From: Cryptomeria japonica
Taxonomy: Eukaryota > Streptophyta > Pinopsida > Cupressales > Cupressaceae
Direction: 5' to 3'
Assembly (NCBI RefSeq): GCF_030272615.1
Contig: NC_081414.1
Location: 909,483,009-909,547,008 of the forward strand
DNA: 64,000 bases
Shown: in pieces, positions 1 to 10,180 of the stretch
Layout: every line of letters begins with the position of its first letter
Numbering within the stretch: position 1 is the stretch's first letter
Program-made: the position numbers and the translations under genes
The notes under the pieces: model-generated
The model's input: only the letters and a program-made list of their open reading frames with translations
What the model was told of the DNA's origin: nothing
The model's database searches: none

Positions 1-1699
1 AGGATCCAATCAACAACATTCACCTTCGCAGGTTTTACACATAGCTCTTTAGAGTATCAAAAAATTCAAAAATACAAAAAAAAAATTTAAAAATAAAAAA
101 AAGTAAAAAGAAATAATCCATCCAACGATGAAAACCACTTCGGTAGCGCCTTGGGCAAGTACCATAATGAAAATCGAGTCACCGGTGCCATGCGTAGAGA
201 CATTTCTCTTCCCTCCTTCACGATTCTCTTTCATCACTTCACTTTGCACACATACACAACCTATCCATTCATAATAAACTTACCCATTCCCATCATGGTT
301 TTTTATTGATCTACCTAAGATTGGTTAGCCATTCATAATAATCCTTCCTTCTCACAACCTTTCCATCCATAATAAATCAACTCCTATCTATGGCTAAGGC
401 AAATCCTACGTCTAGTGATGGGTGTGGAATTGAGAGCATCACACATTCTGAGGAGTACATTTTCTTCCAAATTTCCTTTAGTCTATCCATGCACAATCCA
501 CAATAAAGCAACACTTGCATCACATATCCACAATAAAGTTTCATCTTCTCTACAATAAAGTATCAGTTTCATGGATTCAGTCAGTTTCAGATGAGACACA
601 ACAACAATGGGCTTCAACAAAACAAATCTTTCAATAGACTCGGAAAATATTATGGTTCAGTGCTATCTATCCTTTTGTGAAAGTAAACATTGTGGCCACA
701 ATCAAATAAGACTTATACAAGTGACAAGAGACACTAAACTTGAGGACTACAGTGGATGTTGGTGTTGAGTCTTGGTTTTCTTTTGATTGTATCTTTTTGG
801 TGACATGTCTTTTAGCTTTTTCGAGATGTCTTTGATTAGAAATTTGATCTTCAAGATGTCTTTGACTAGAAAAGCGAGGATGGGGTATCGTCACCTATTT
901 TTCTTTGTTGTCTGTGGATTGTCTTTTAGTAATGCTATGACTTGTCCAAGGGTATGAGGATATTGTGAGTCTAGTGTGAACTGGGGCATTCCTTGTTTGC
1001 AACTATCTGATCTCCATGCAAACGGGTACAATGACTTTCTAGGTCGAGCATATGCCTAGATGTTCATAACCTATTTGCCATAATAAAGCTCCATGATGAT
1101 AATGCACAAGAAGCTCTTTTGCTTTCATATCTTATATCTTCCATCCCCCTTTCTTGATTGACCTCCATCGTCCTTCCCAAGTCCGTGTAGCCTGCTATCA
1201 CATGACTGAGTATAATGACATGCCAAAAATATTTGTATTTCATGTAGTTTGCACCCGGATTACCACATATTATAATTTCATACATCCATATAGATATCAC
1301 AATTGCATCACATCCTGCACAGAACACATGTTAGCAAATTTTACATTTTCATCATGTAAATAGTTATTTGCATTACCACATATTAGCATTTCATACACTC
1401 ACATTTGCATAGCATATAAAACATAAAAGAACAAAAATATTGCATTTCATCATACATATTTGCATCCATATCATAAGAATCACATAGAAACATACATCAC
1501 ATAGGTACACATGCATATAGTTTCTACAAGGATGAATCGTCTCATATATATAATCATAAGTGTCATAATACAATGATGTCAAAATCATATGGCTATAATC
1601 ACCTGAAGGTGTCATAATACAAAATGGTACAAAACTGATACATAGGGATCCCTCTAAGTCTATGATGAACTCCATCCCTCTGAGCCGGTTGGCCTCGAT

Positions 1700-2488
1700 G
1701 AAGTTTGAGCCTTGGAAGGACCCACCCCAGGATCATCTCTCTTGCCCCCTCTATCTAGTGGTAGTGGAGGACCTATGACCCCACCTTTAGATGCCTATCT
1801 CTTGTCTCTCCGTCCAGTGGTCATCGTAGTCCGCGATGGTCTTCAGAAGCTCCTAGCCCGCTGATCTGGTGGTACCACTCCACAGTACAGGTCTCTCCAG
1901 TAGGCTATCTCCTCCCCTGCCTGCAAAACATAGGTGTATCTGGCTCCTGTGTCCTCTGCTGCCTGTCTCCCTGCCCTCATTTCTGTCTTAGCCTCTGTAT
2001 AGCATTGAATATCCTGATCCGTCTCTCATTCAGTGTGCCTCAGTTGTCTCCTGAGCCTAGCCACATCCCTCTCCAGATCCTAGATCTCAGCATTTTGTCC
2101 CTGGAAGATCTCTCTCAAGGATAGTAGCTCATCCTCCTCCCCCATCCCACAACCAACCCTCATGTTGCCCTGTTCAGACATAGGAACACACTGATCACTC
2201 CTCCCAGCACCACTAGTAGCGCTAATCCTGTCTGTGTCATGGTATCCCAAGTCCTGGATCCTAGAACACTCATCTTAGTGCATCCCTGTCTCCGTCTTGA
2301 TCGCAAGGAACCAAATCCCCATCAATCTGTATCCTCAGTATCCTGTATACATCCTTTAAGGTGACTATCATCTCACCCATCAGAAAATGAAACGTGCATC
2401 TCTCTGAGTGCCATCTATTAGCTAATGCCATTAGCAATCCCATGTTCACCCGAAACTCAGGAACATACAGAATATATCGCAAACCCAT
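1700..2488 (-). pseudogene. Antisense plant mobile domain (PMD) frame carried by element C
   Basis: The part at 2270-2488 reads like the PMD / aminotransferase-like plant mobile domain family. It has the pattern 'ALANRWHSERCTFHF' followed by 'GEMIVTLKDVYRIL', matching the family's W-x-x-E-x-x-T-F-H ... G-E-M-x-x-T-L-x-D-V signature. Further along the minus strand to about 1700 the sequence reads as a charged, coiled-coil-like tail. PMD proteins occur in plants both as host silencing factors and as passengers of mobile elements. Here it lies antisense to the element, between its coding region and its 3' LTR. It is broken. Function in the element is unknown. Confidence 0.65.
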
Positions 2489-2614
2489 AGCCTAAACTAC
2501 AGCTCTATCTTTGGCTGTTTACTTTGCTCGCAAACTTTGAGTTGAAGGGAATTTCTCACGTGACTCCAGCATCGGTAGGTCCTCCTGTAGTCAAGCAAAT
2601 TAATCAACTGTGTC

Positions 2615-2815
2615 AATCCTAGTGGTACTCCCTATTCATCACAAAGTGTTTCTTTTTATCCTAGTGGTACTCACTGTTCATCACAAAGTACTACTTTCTA
2701 TCTTAGTGGCATTCCCTGTTCATCACAAAGTGATGTTCTTTTTAGTACTCCCTATTCATCACAAAGTACCGCTTTCTATCCTAGCGGTACTCCCTGTTCA
2801 TCACAAAGTGCTAAT
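2615..2815. repeat. Minisatellite, 42-bp period, five copies
   Basis: The phrase tcacaaag recurs at about 2639, 2681, 2723, 2759 and 2801, with spacings of 42, 42, 36 and 42. The unit reads roughly 'cctagtggtactccctgt' plus 'tcatcacaaagtg'. Because 42 is a multiple of three, an open plus-strand frame runs through it, but this repeat-driven frame is not taken as a gene. Confidence 0.85.
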
Positions 2816-2866
2816 TTGATCCTATCTTTAGGGCACCTACTTGAGTGTATCCTCTTGAGTAGCTTA

Positions 2867-3232
2867 TCCAATTGACAATGTATGTTCTATCACAAAATTG
2901 TCAATTTCATCTTGATCCAATTGGCAATGTATGTTCTATCACAAAATTATCAATTTCAGCCTAATCCAATTGGCAACATATGTTCTATCACAGAATTGTC
3001 AATTCCCTTGGTACTCTTGTTCATCACAAAGTGTCTCGATCTATCCTATCCTAGGGCCTTTGCTTGAGTGTATCCTCTTGAGTAGTTTCCTAATTGGCAA
3101 CGTATGTTCTATCACATAATTGTCAGTCCTAGCCCTATCTACTATCCTAGTCCTCCCTAGAGGACCTACTTGAGTGTATCCTCTCAGCAGCTTATCCAGT
3201 CGACAACGTATGTTTATCACAGAACTGCTGAT
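2867..3232. repeat. Minisatellite, 49-bp period, three tandem plus two scattered copies
   Basis: The unit contains 'ccaattggcaatgtatg' followed by 'ttctatcacaaaattgtc'. Copies of tatgttctatcac start at 2881, 2930 and 2979. Two diverged copies follow near 3103 and 3206, each next to a repeated 'cttgagtgtatcctct' phrase. It lies in the non-coding 3' region of element C, directly after the 42-bp array. Confidence 0.8.
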
Positions 3233-3823
3233 TCGACCTTGAAGACATAAACACGCATTCATGACACAAACACGTCTAGCCTTCCTAGATGCGCCTTAGC
3301 GTTTTCCCCCCCGCTTGACATTTTTCTAAACCTACCTAGAGCATATTTATTGCACTAGCTAGCATGCATTTATGACAACAATTAATGCAACAAAGTTACA
3401 AGGAGGTTTTGTGGTACTTACCGGCTCTCTTGCATCTACTGGCCTCTGATATCAGCGAACGTGATCGAATCTATGCACCAATGCTATCATTGTTGACTGC
3501 TCTCTGCTCTCTCTGCACTCTGATATCTTAGATGTGTGGATGACAATGAGGATGTTTTCCCTCGTAGTCTATCTTATGGGCTACCCTACCCCTAGTCTCC
3601 CGAGTCAGTCTTCTTTATCCCGTGACTCTGTCACTCTATCCTATCCGGTCAGTCCATTCTAGCCTTTCTTTCTTATCGAGAGATTGTCTGTGATCTTTCC
3701 AGACATTTTCATCCAATCTCTCAAGGGGGCATATCATTTTCATCTTGGGGCAACTTTGTATCAGTTCATCTTATCTTCTTTGAAACAACACGACAAGCTG
3801 CATTGTCTCAAAAAGGTGCAAAA

Positions 3824-4700
3824 TGTAGACACCTAAAATTGTCCTGTCTAATTAAATAAATATCTTTATTTATTTAATTAATTCATTTATCCAATTCTAG
3901 CCTTATTTCTCATTTAAATAAATACTATTATTTATTTAAATTATCCTTTTCCTAAATTAAATAAATATCTTATTTATTTAATTGATCCCACTTCTTCTAT
4001 TAATTAAATAAATCTTTATTTATTTAATTAATTCATTAGCCTTTTCTACCCATGACACATGTCATTCATCTCTTAATTCCTACACTACCTACCCTCTCAT
4101 TATTTTATTATTTCATTTACCTACCCTCTAATCCTAGCCGACCATTTATCTTTTACACCTCTTAATCTTATCCCTCCATTTCATATAGTGTCTTCTATAT
4201 AAGAGGATACGCTCCTTCATTATCAACCCTAATCATCCTAATCAATCTACACATTCTAATCATTCTAATCATTCTATTCAATTAAACTACTAGCACTCCC
4301 AACTACGCTTTCGAATTTTCATATGCGATCAAGTCTACTTGCAACCACATTTCTGTTCTTTGTTGAGCTCTTATGCACACATAATATCTGAGAGCAAATA
4401 TATCAAGCAAGATCAATGGAGATAGGAAGAATGGAGATCCAAACCCTATTGGACATGTGATGGTATAATCTTTGTGATTTCATTTGATTTGGATTGTCTT
4501 TGGTAATCTTCATATGCTATGGTGGATCTTTGTTGTTGTTAGGCTAGGGTTTTGTGGTTGAATCTATTTAGTCTTTCAATATTGTTTTATCCACTTTCAC
4601 CATAAATAGGGGGTACCTTTTTCCTACCAATCTTGGCACAAACTTAACACTTTTTTGCTTGATCTAATCCCAAAACCAGAGAAGACCAACACGAAATCAA
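3824..4700 (+). repeat. 3' LTR of Ty3/gypsy element C (right end approximate)
   Basis: Starts tgtagacacctaaaa directly after a purine tract. This matches the start of the element A LTR read on its own strand (tgtttacacctaaaa). A TATA-like box, tatataag, lies at 4196-4203. By comparison with A, where about 430 bases follow the TATA box, the LTR should end around 4630-4750. I could not pin the end or a target-site duplication, because the 5' LTR is outside the window. The upstream third contains four palindromes (separate entry). Confidence 0.6.
3850..4030. repeat. Four successive AT palindromes in the LTR of element C
   Basis: Four near-perfect palindromes of 28-30 bp of the form aattaaataaat...atttatttaatt lie at 3850-3879, 3912-3941, 3955-3983 and 4001-4030, separated by short unrelated spacers. 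They fall in the presumed U3 region, before the TATA box. Each could form a hairpin in single-stranded DNA or RNA. Confidence 0.85.
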
Positions 4701-6118
4701 GGGTAGCTTTAACTAGAGACGTTGTGGGACCAAAACTTGTGAAGAATTAGTATATAGCTTTATTTTAGCATTATTATTTAAGAGGCCATGAGGAAAATTA
4801 TGACATATTTTATTATTAGTTTGTGAAGGATTCAATGACATAATGAATCAACCTTTATTGAAATCACTAATTCAAAACCATTAAAAAAATATTAATAATT
4901 AAAATAAGACACATATGTTTCTTATAGATACTTACCATTATAAATAAGAAAAAAACAGTGACTAATCTTTCTTTCATACATAAATAGTATCATATGCTAA
5001 ACACTTTCTATCTATAACACATTGCACTGAAAATCATATAAATGAAACACCTTCTCCATATACAAAAGAAATATCTAGATCATATTAAGAGACTATGGTC
5101 ATAATTAAGTATTAAAATTGAGAGTATAAACCTAGTGCTCAATCTTCATTATTTTGTAATATCATAGGTGATGTTTATAATAAATTTTTCATGTTGCATA
5201 TAATATCATAAGAATTGTTTTATGAGGTCTTATAAAAAAATTATCTGTAGAATTGTTATGATTAAAACTTCTAATCACATCCTTAATGAAATTATGAGTT
5301 ATGTTATTTTTACCATTCATTATTAATTAAGTTAAAACTTCAAAAATGACTATGAATACATTATTTTCATAAAAAAACTAATAAACAAACTTTAAGATTA
5401 CCTGATGATCTAATTAATTGTATATGGAGATGACATAACACCAAACCAATAATGCAAACCTCACTCTATATGACCCAAAATATGAAACAATAACACACTA
5501 TTCATATTAAAAGACTAACTTGACATACATACTTTTATGCACTCAAAATTTACATTCCATGGAATTTCGGGTGAGGAGGTGTTATATACATTATGTTTCA
5601 TCAATTCTTATAAAAAGGTTTTATTAATGGGGATATAACATGAGGAAACATGCTATAAGGCAAGGTTTTAAACCTTTCAAAGCTGCAAGAAAATTAAGAA
5701 ATTATAAAGGAGAAAAGATGAGTTGTTTAAAGCTATTTACATGTATTGTATCATTTATTTTTAATCCTGATATTCATAACGAGCCTCTTGTTTTTATCAA
5801 AATTTACAGCATACCGTCTATGTTATCCCATATTTTACTGAATCTCTTATACATCTTCAAAATAAAAAGAACTCCAATAAAGACATCAATCAAGAGACAT
5901 CAATTAAAAGGGTTTACTTCAACTATACGACATATCCGTCAAGCATTTATGTTAACTATTGGGTGATTGCATTGTGCTTGGTAGAATTTGTTTATAACCA
6001 ATTATTGATGATTAACTTACATAAACACATGAAAACTTATATTATTGAAATTCATTAAAGAATATGGAAAGTATCTCCATTATGAGAAAAGTAGTTTCAG
6101 ACTTAGAAAGAAATTCAT
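4701..6118. other. AT-rich intergenic sequence, no gene recognised
   Basis: Low-GC sequence between the LTR of element C and the 3' end of the SDR gene. A 108-codon plus-strand open frame at 5640-5966 has no recognisable domain and is AT-driven. The last part, about 6000-6118, would hold the SDR gene's 3' UTR on the minus strand. No clear polyadenylation signal was identified. Confidence 0.6.
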
Positions 6119-9100
6119 TTAGAAGCCGCTAATCTCCTTTTCAATAAAGTATTTACCAGAAGGTCCACCAAGAGGAAACAAAGCTAATTTCACTACATTT
6201 TGAGCACCTTCACTTGGTGATAGGTCTCCTGTATCATATGTCATTCCAGTTCTAACGTATCCAGGATGAATGCAATTTACGTACGCCTTATCACAAAGCT
6301 CACGGGCTAACAGATGTGTGTATGCGTTCATACAAATCTTTGACATTTTGTAGGCGGAAAATGGGGCTGGCCATCCTTTCTCTTCCAAGTTTTTCTTTTG
6401 CTTGACATCGTCTAAAAACTGACTTAACATGGAATCCAGAAATTCCTCACTAATAATATCCATGTCAGAAAGTTGTTTTTGTAGCACTGGATTTGGCATC
6501 ATCTGTCAAAACATTTGTCAACATATATATAATGCATTCACACATTATATGATTGAAATATTATTATTTGGAGCTGTGAAAAGAAAAAAGAATACCTTGA
6601 GAAGCCCATGTAAAGAGGAGACATTAACAATTCGTGGCCGGCGAGACGATTCCCTTAATAATGATAGCAAGCCTTTCACAACTCTCTTTGTACCATAATA
6701 ATTTATATCAATACATGTTGTTACATTTTCATGATCATACACAGAAGTTTCATTCGATGTTCCATAGAACTGCAATACAAAGGGAATATTGAGCTAATTG
6801 AATAAGAAGATAACTCAAATGCAATTTGAATGGTAAGAATAGTTTGTGTATTCTTTCAGTGCACAACTCGCAAAGAATATGGCATCTTCCTTACATCAAA
6901 TGAACGAGATACATAAATGTAATTAATTAACATTTTGAAATAAAGAGTATATATTATTTGAAAATGAAAATAATATGACTATCTTGAAAAGTAATAGAAA
7001 AAATAATATCAAATCTGAAAATCATATAGATAAAAGATAAGAGTTCATCCACACCTATATAATAAAGTAATTCTATGAAACATCTTTACCCTTCCAAAAA
7101 GAAACAAATAATTATAATATCACAATGTCATAAAAGTAATAAAAGAAAGCCAAGTTGTAAGAGATATAAAACTTAAAACTAGGGGAGATTCTCTATCATC
7201 AAGGTAACCCCACACTCTAAAGTAAATCTCTTGCATCAGCAATAGGATCTCACCCAATGAGAGCATTTTATTCATGTGCCTAGGGTTCATTATGAAGAAC
7301 CATTGTATGTTGAATAGCATCAATTTGTTAGCTGAGAAAAATCCACCTTATAATTCACCCATGTTGGTGGGAAGATGTTGAGGAGAGATTACCAACATTA
7401 GGAAATTCACTAGATTGATATATGTGGGGACAAGACCAACCTACACATTGGCTAACTAGAGGATAGAGCAGCCCTCTACAACTATTGAATGGTGGTAGAA
7501 GGAACTTGAGTCACTATGCCTTTAGTGTAGTTAAGGTGACTAGGTAGAGAAATGCATGGTCATACTTAATTGGCTAGTAGCACATCTAAAATAAATATGA
7601 TGTACAAGATATACACCATTTTATTTGATTTCACTTTGATATAAGTTAATCCTATGATTTGTTTGGTTGTGTTACTACAAATATAAGTGCAAGGAAATGA
7701 AGTTGCATTCAAAGCGTCCTACTCATAAATGCTTCTTGACCATTGGGATAATGCATCTTGTATGGTCTCCAAAGTTTTATTGACTTGTCCCTCTAATAGG
7801 GGTCAATCCCATCCAAAAGAATAGTGAAGTGTAAGATGTCATAATGCTTTTATACATGATTCTCAAGCTTCTCAACATAAATCTCATGGTTGTATTGTGT
7901 GTGGATGGTCTCAAGTTTCCTATTAGCCTATAACTTCCTCTCAACCCCATAACAAAGTTGATTTAGGTTGGCTAGAAAGTTGCAACTCTCATCTTACACT
8001 GATCATTTATCCTCCAAAGGTTGTCAATCAACTCCCAAAGATGTGTAGGATGAACGTATTAATGGTAATGATTTTACAACTTGAAAACTTCCATATTTGA
8101 TGGTCAAAGTAAACATCATGTGTGGAAATAAAATGATTGTGTTCTGCCTCCTACAACTAGTTTAATAATTGTTGCTATTTAGAAACATGTGATCATGTTT
8201 TCTTTTCTAATATGTTGTTTAAAATTACATTTTGTACAGACTATAATATGTTGTTAAAAAATTTAACAACTCTATACAACTAATGTAAAAACATTATTAT
8301 AGGGCAAATGTTCAGACAAGCAGAGAACGTGACTTTCATATTTTAAGGCCCTACAGCATGGAAAACTATGCTTAGCATGTGCACTGAAATTAGCAATTCA
8401 TCTGGCATACCTAACATGTAGCGTATGAATAAACTATCCCTAAACCCTGCTAAGTCATCTAAGAGAGCTTGTGATCTTTGCTCTGTAAAAACCCAAGTGT
8501 TTGAAGTCTACATTTCAGATGACAGTGTTTATCTCTCTTGATCATATTCATGGGAGATTCTCTTCATAAACATGCAAAGATTGTAAAAGTGTATACCCAA
8601 CTCACCAGTAATTGGCGCATATCCACCCCAGCTTTTTCCATCACTTCCCAGTTCATGCCTTGCCCCGCCACTGCTGCGTTGTTTATCTGATAAAAACCAG
8701 AAAATTACATCCCATAAAATCAAACAAATACCCTTCAACGGAGCAAGACAAAGATAAAATACAAACTCAAATACTTATACCAAAATATCTAATCCTCCAA
8801 ACATGGTTTTCAACCATTGGGCCAGATCTGAAACACTTTGGGAGCTCTGCACATCTAATATGTGAAAATGAACATTACCAACTGCTGCTTCACCCAGATC
8901 TTTCATGGCAGCCAACCCATTCTTCTCGTTGCGACACGTAAGCACAACAGTCATGCCCTTGCATGCCAGCTGGCGAACGATCTCTAAGCCTATTCCCCTA
9001 TTGGCTCCTGTAACCACCGCTACTGTTTCCTCACTCCACCATTTCTGATCCTGTGAAAAAACAACATTATATTTTTGTTAAAACATTCACTTATGCAATC

Positions 9101-9173
9101 AATCGACTGAGATTAAAGCACTTCCAAATCTGTATGGAAAATAAGTGATGCTTCGATTCCAGAATGTTACCAT
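6119..9173 (-). CDS. Short-chain dehydrogenase/reductase, menthol/salutaridine-reductase-like, five exons
   Basis: Host gene with exons, in coding order, at 9173-9171 (ATG only), 9050-8781, 8686-8606, 6769-6596 and 6502-6119. All junctions are GT-AG and phase 0; the sum is 303 codons plus TAA, a usual length for this family. The product is predicted to be a cytosolic NADP(H)-dependent oxidoreductase. It shows the cofactor motif TGANRGIG near residue 13, an NNA motif (INNAA, usually NNAG) near 93, the catalytic Ser in IVNVSS near 168, and YKMSK (YxxxK) near 220. A C-terminal HPGYVRTGM follows, typical of carbonyl reductase / neomenthol dehydrogenase / salutaridine reductase SDRs. The exact substrate cannot be read from sequence. 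The start is inferred: an ATG sits directly before a GT donor, giving M-DQKWWSEETVAVVTG. The 1.8-kb intron 8605-6770 holds AT-rich sequence with no recognised element. I see no disabling change. Confidence 0.82.
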
Positions 9174-9279
9174 TTTGAGGATATTGTTCGTAGCTTAAGC
9201 TAATTAAGCTCCACAAATAGATCCCGGGAGCTCTTTTGATAGAGTTCGTGTAAAAGCAAAACCTAGGGGACATTACAGA

Positions 9280-10180
9280 CTCACATTTCTTTCGAGTTGC
9301 CTAAGTATTTATTTCTTATCAACTATTCTTTTCACCTGAGCTTTATTTAAATATTTCTTTAGTTGTTTAGGAATTTGTTTTTATCCATTTACGTTAACTT
9401 TAAGAAATTTAGGCTAACATTATTTAAGAGAAAGAACAGGGTTTTGAAATAAAGGAGGGGTTAAAATTTATTCAAAGTAGAAGAATAACAAAGAAAGGGC
9501 ATCAAACAACTCTACCAAGATCCACTAAGTGTTTCAACTGATGAGACAAATCCAAGGGTCATTGACCCTTATGCATGATATATCAATTATACATGTGCTC
9601 AGAGGCCCATTTGGCCTGGCAATCGACAACACCATTCCACTCCCTTGGGATATGCTTGAAAGAAACAGAAATCAAAGAATCACTCAAATGAAGAATCTAG
9701 TTAACAACTGAACTCAACTGCCAACTAACATCTGCAGATTGTTGCCGAGTCAACAAATTCACCACCACCTGAGAATCTGATTCACAAATGAGCCTGCTCC
9801 ATCCAAGAGCATAAGCACACTCCACAACAAATAAAATGGCAAGAGCCTCCATCAAATTGTTAGTATAACAACCTTTATAAATAGAAAAGAGAAACAAAAT
9901 AGTCCCCGAGCTATCTCTACCAATGCCACCAACGCCAACAGGACCAGGGTTACCCCGAGAAGACCTGTCTGTGTTGATTTTCAAAATACATTGTGGAGGA
10001 GGACACCACCTCCCCACCCGATCTATCTCTCAAAAAGGCTGTCTATTGAATTGTTTAAATGCTTAATTTTAATAGACTAAAAGGACAAACCTTTGTCTTT
10101 GTTGAGTTGTCTAAGAATTTGCTTTTCATCAATTCATGTATAGTTTAATAGTGCATCACTATTTACTATGTTATTAATCA
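9280..10180. repeat. Degenerate repeats 5' of the SDR gene, split by a LINE relic
   Basis: The phrase 'gttgagttgtctaagaatt' and its variants, with following 'tatttttatcaattattc'-like text, recurs at about 9295-9345, 9360-9385 and 10095-10130. The matching stretch beside the duplicated SDR fragment (about 14310-14570) holds the same units three times without the LINE. This supports a common origin of the two flanks. Confidence 0.55.
9440..10030 (-). mobile_element. LINE relic: RNase H 3' end, 5'-truncated
   Basis: The minus frame at 9697-10017 matches the plant RNase H-like domain (RVT_3) found at the end of plant LINE ORF2. It has 'ILKINTDRSSRGNPGPVG' (first Asp), a middle Glu in 'NNLMEALAIL', and 'ICESDSQVVVNLL' (second Asp). 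Downstream in other frames the text continues with 'HIPREWNGVVDCLAKWA', the usual end of this domain, so the copy is shifted and dead. No RT or endonuclease is present. Ends and target-site duplication were not resolved. A captured host RNase H gene is a less likely alternative. Confidence 0.6.

Larger units (their letters stand above)
1..3823 (+). mobile_element. Ty3/gypsy element C, 3' internal region (entered from left edge)
   Basis: Internal sequence of an LTR retroelement whose 3' LTR begins at 3824. It is placed by the purine-rich tract just before the LTR (about 3807-3823, aaaaaggtgcaaaa) and by likeness to the same junction of element A, where a caaagagggacaaaa tract meets a tg(t)acacctaaaa LTR start. 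I see no gag, RT or integrase here. The stretch holds an antisense plant-mobile-domain frame (about 1700-2488) and two minisatellites (2615-2815, 2867-3232). The first 700 bases are AT-rich with many 'ccataataaa'-type words and no gene. Fossil; the 5' part lies outside the window. The Ty3/gypsy assignment is inferred from LTR and tract similarity to A. Confidence 0.6.

Noticed and set aside
2615-3232. CRISPR-like array
   Set aside because: Units are direct tandem repeats without unique spacers and lie in a plant retroelement.
5640-5966. 108-codon plus-strand open frame
   Set aside because: No domain, AT-driven composition and no supporting context; probably chance.
9697-10017. Stand-alone host RNase H gene
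   Set aside because: The continuing domain text is in other frames and there is no start or upstream exon; better explained as a LINE 3' end.
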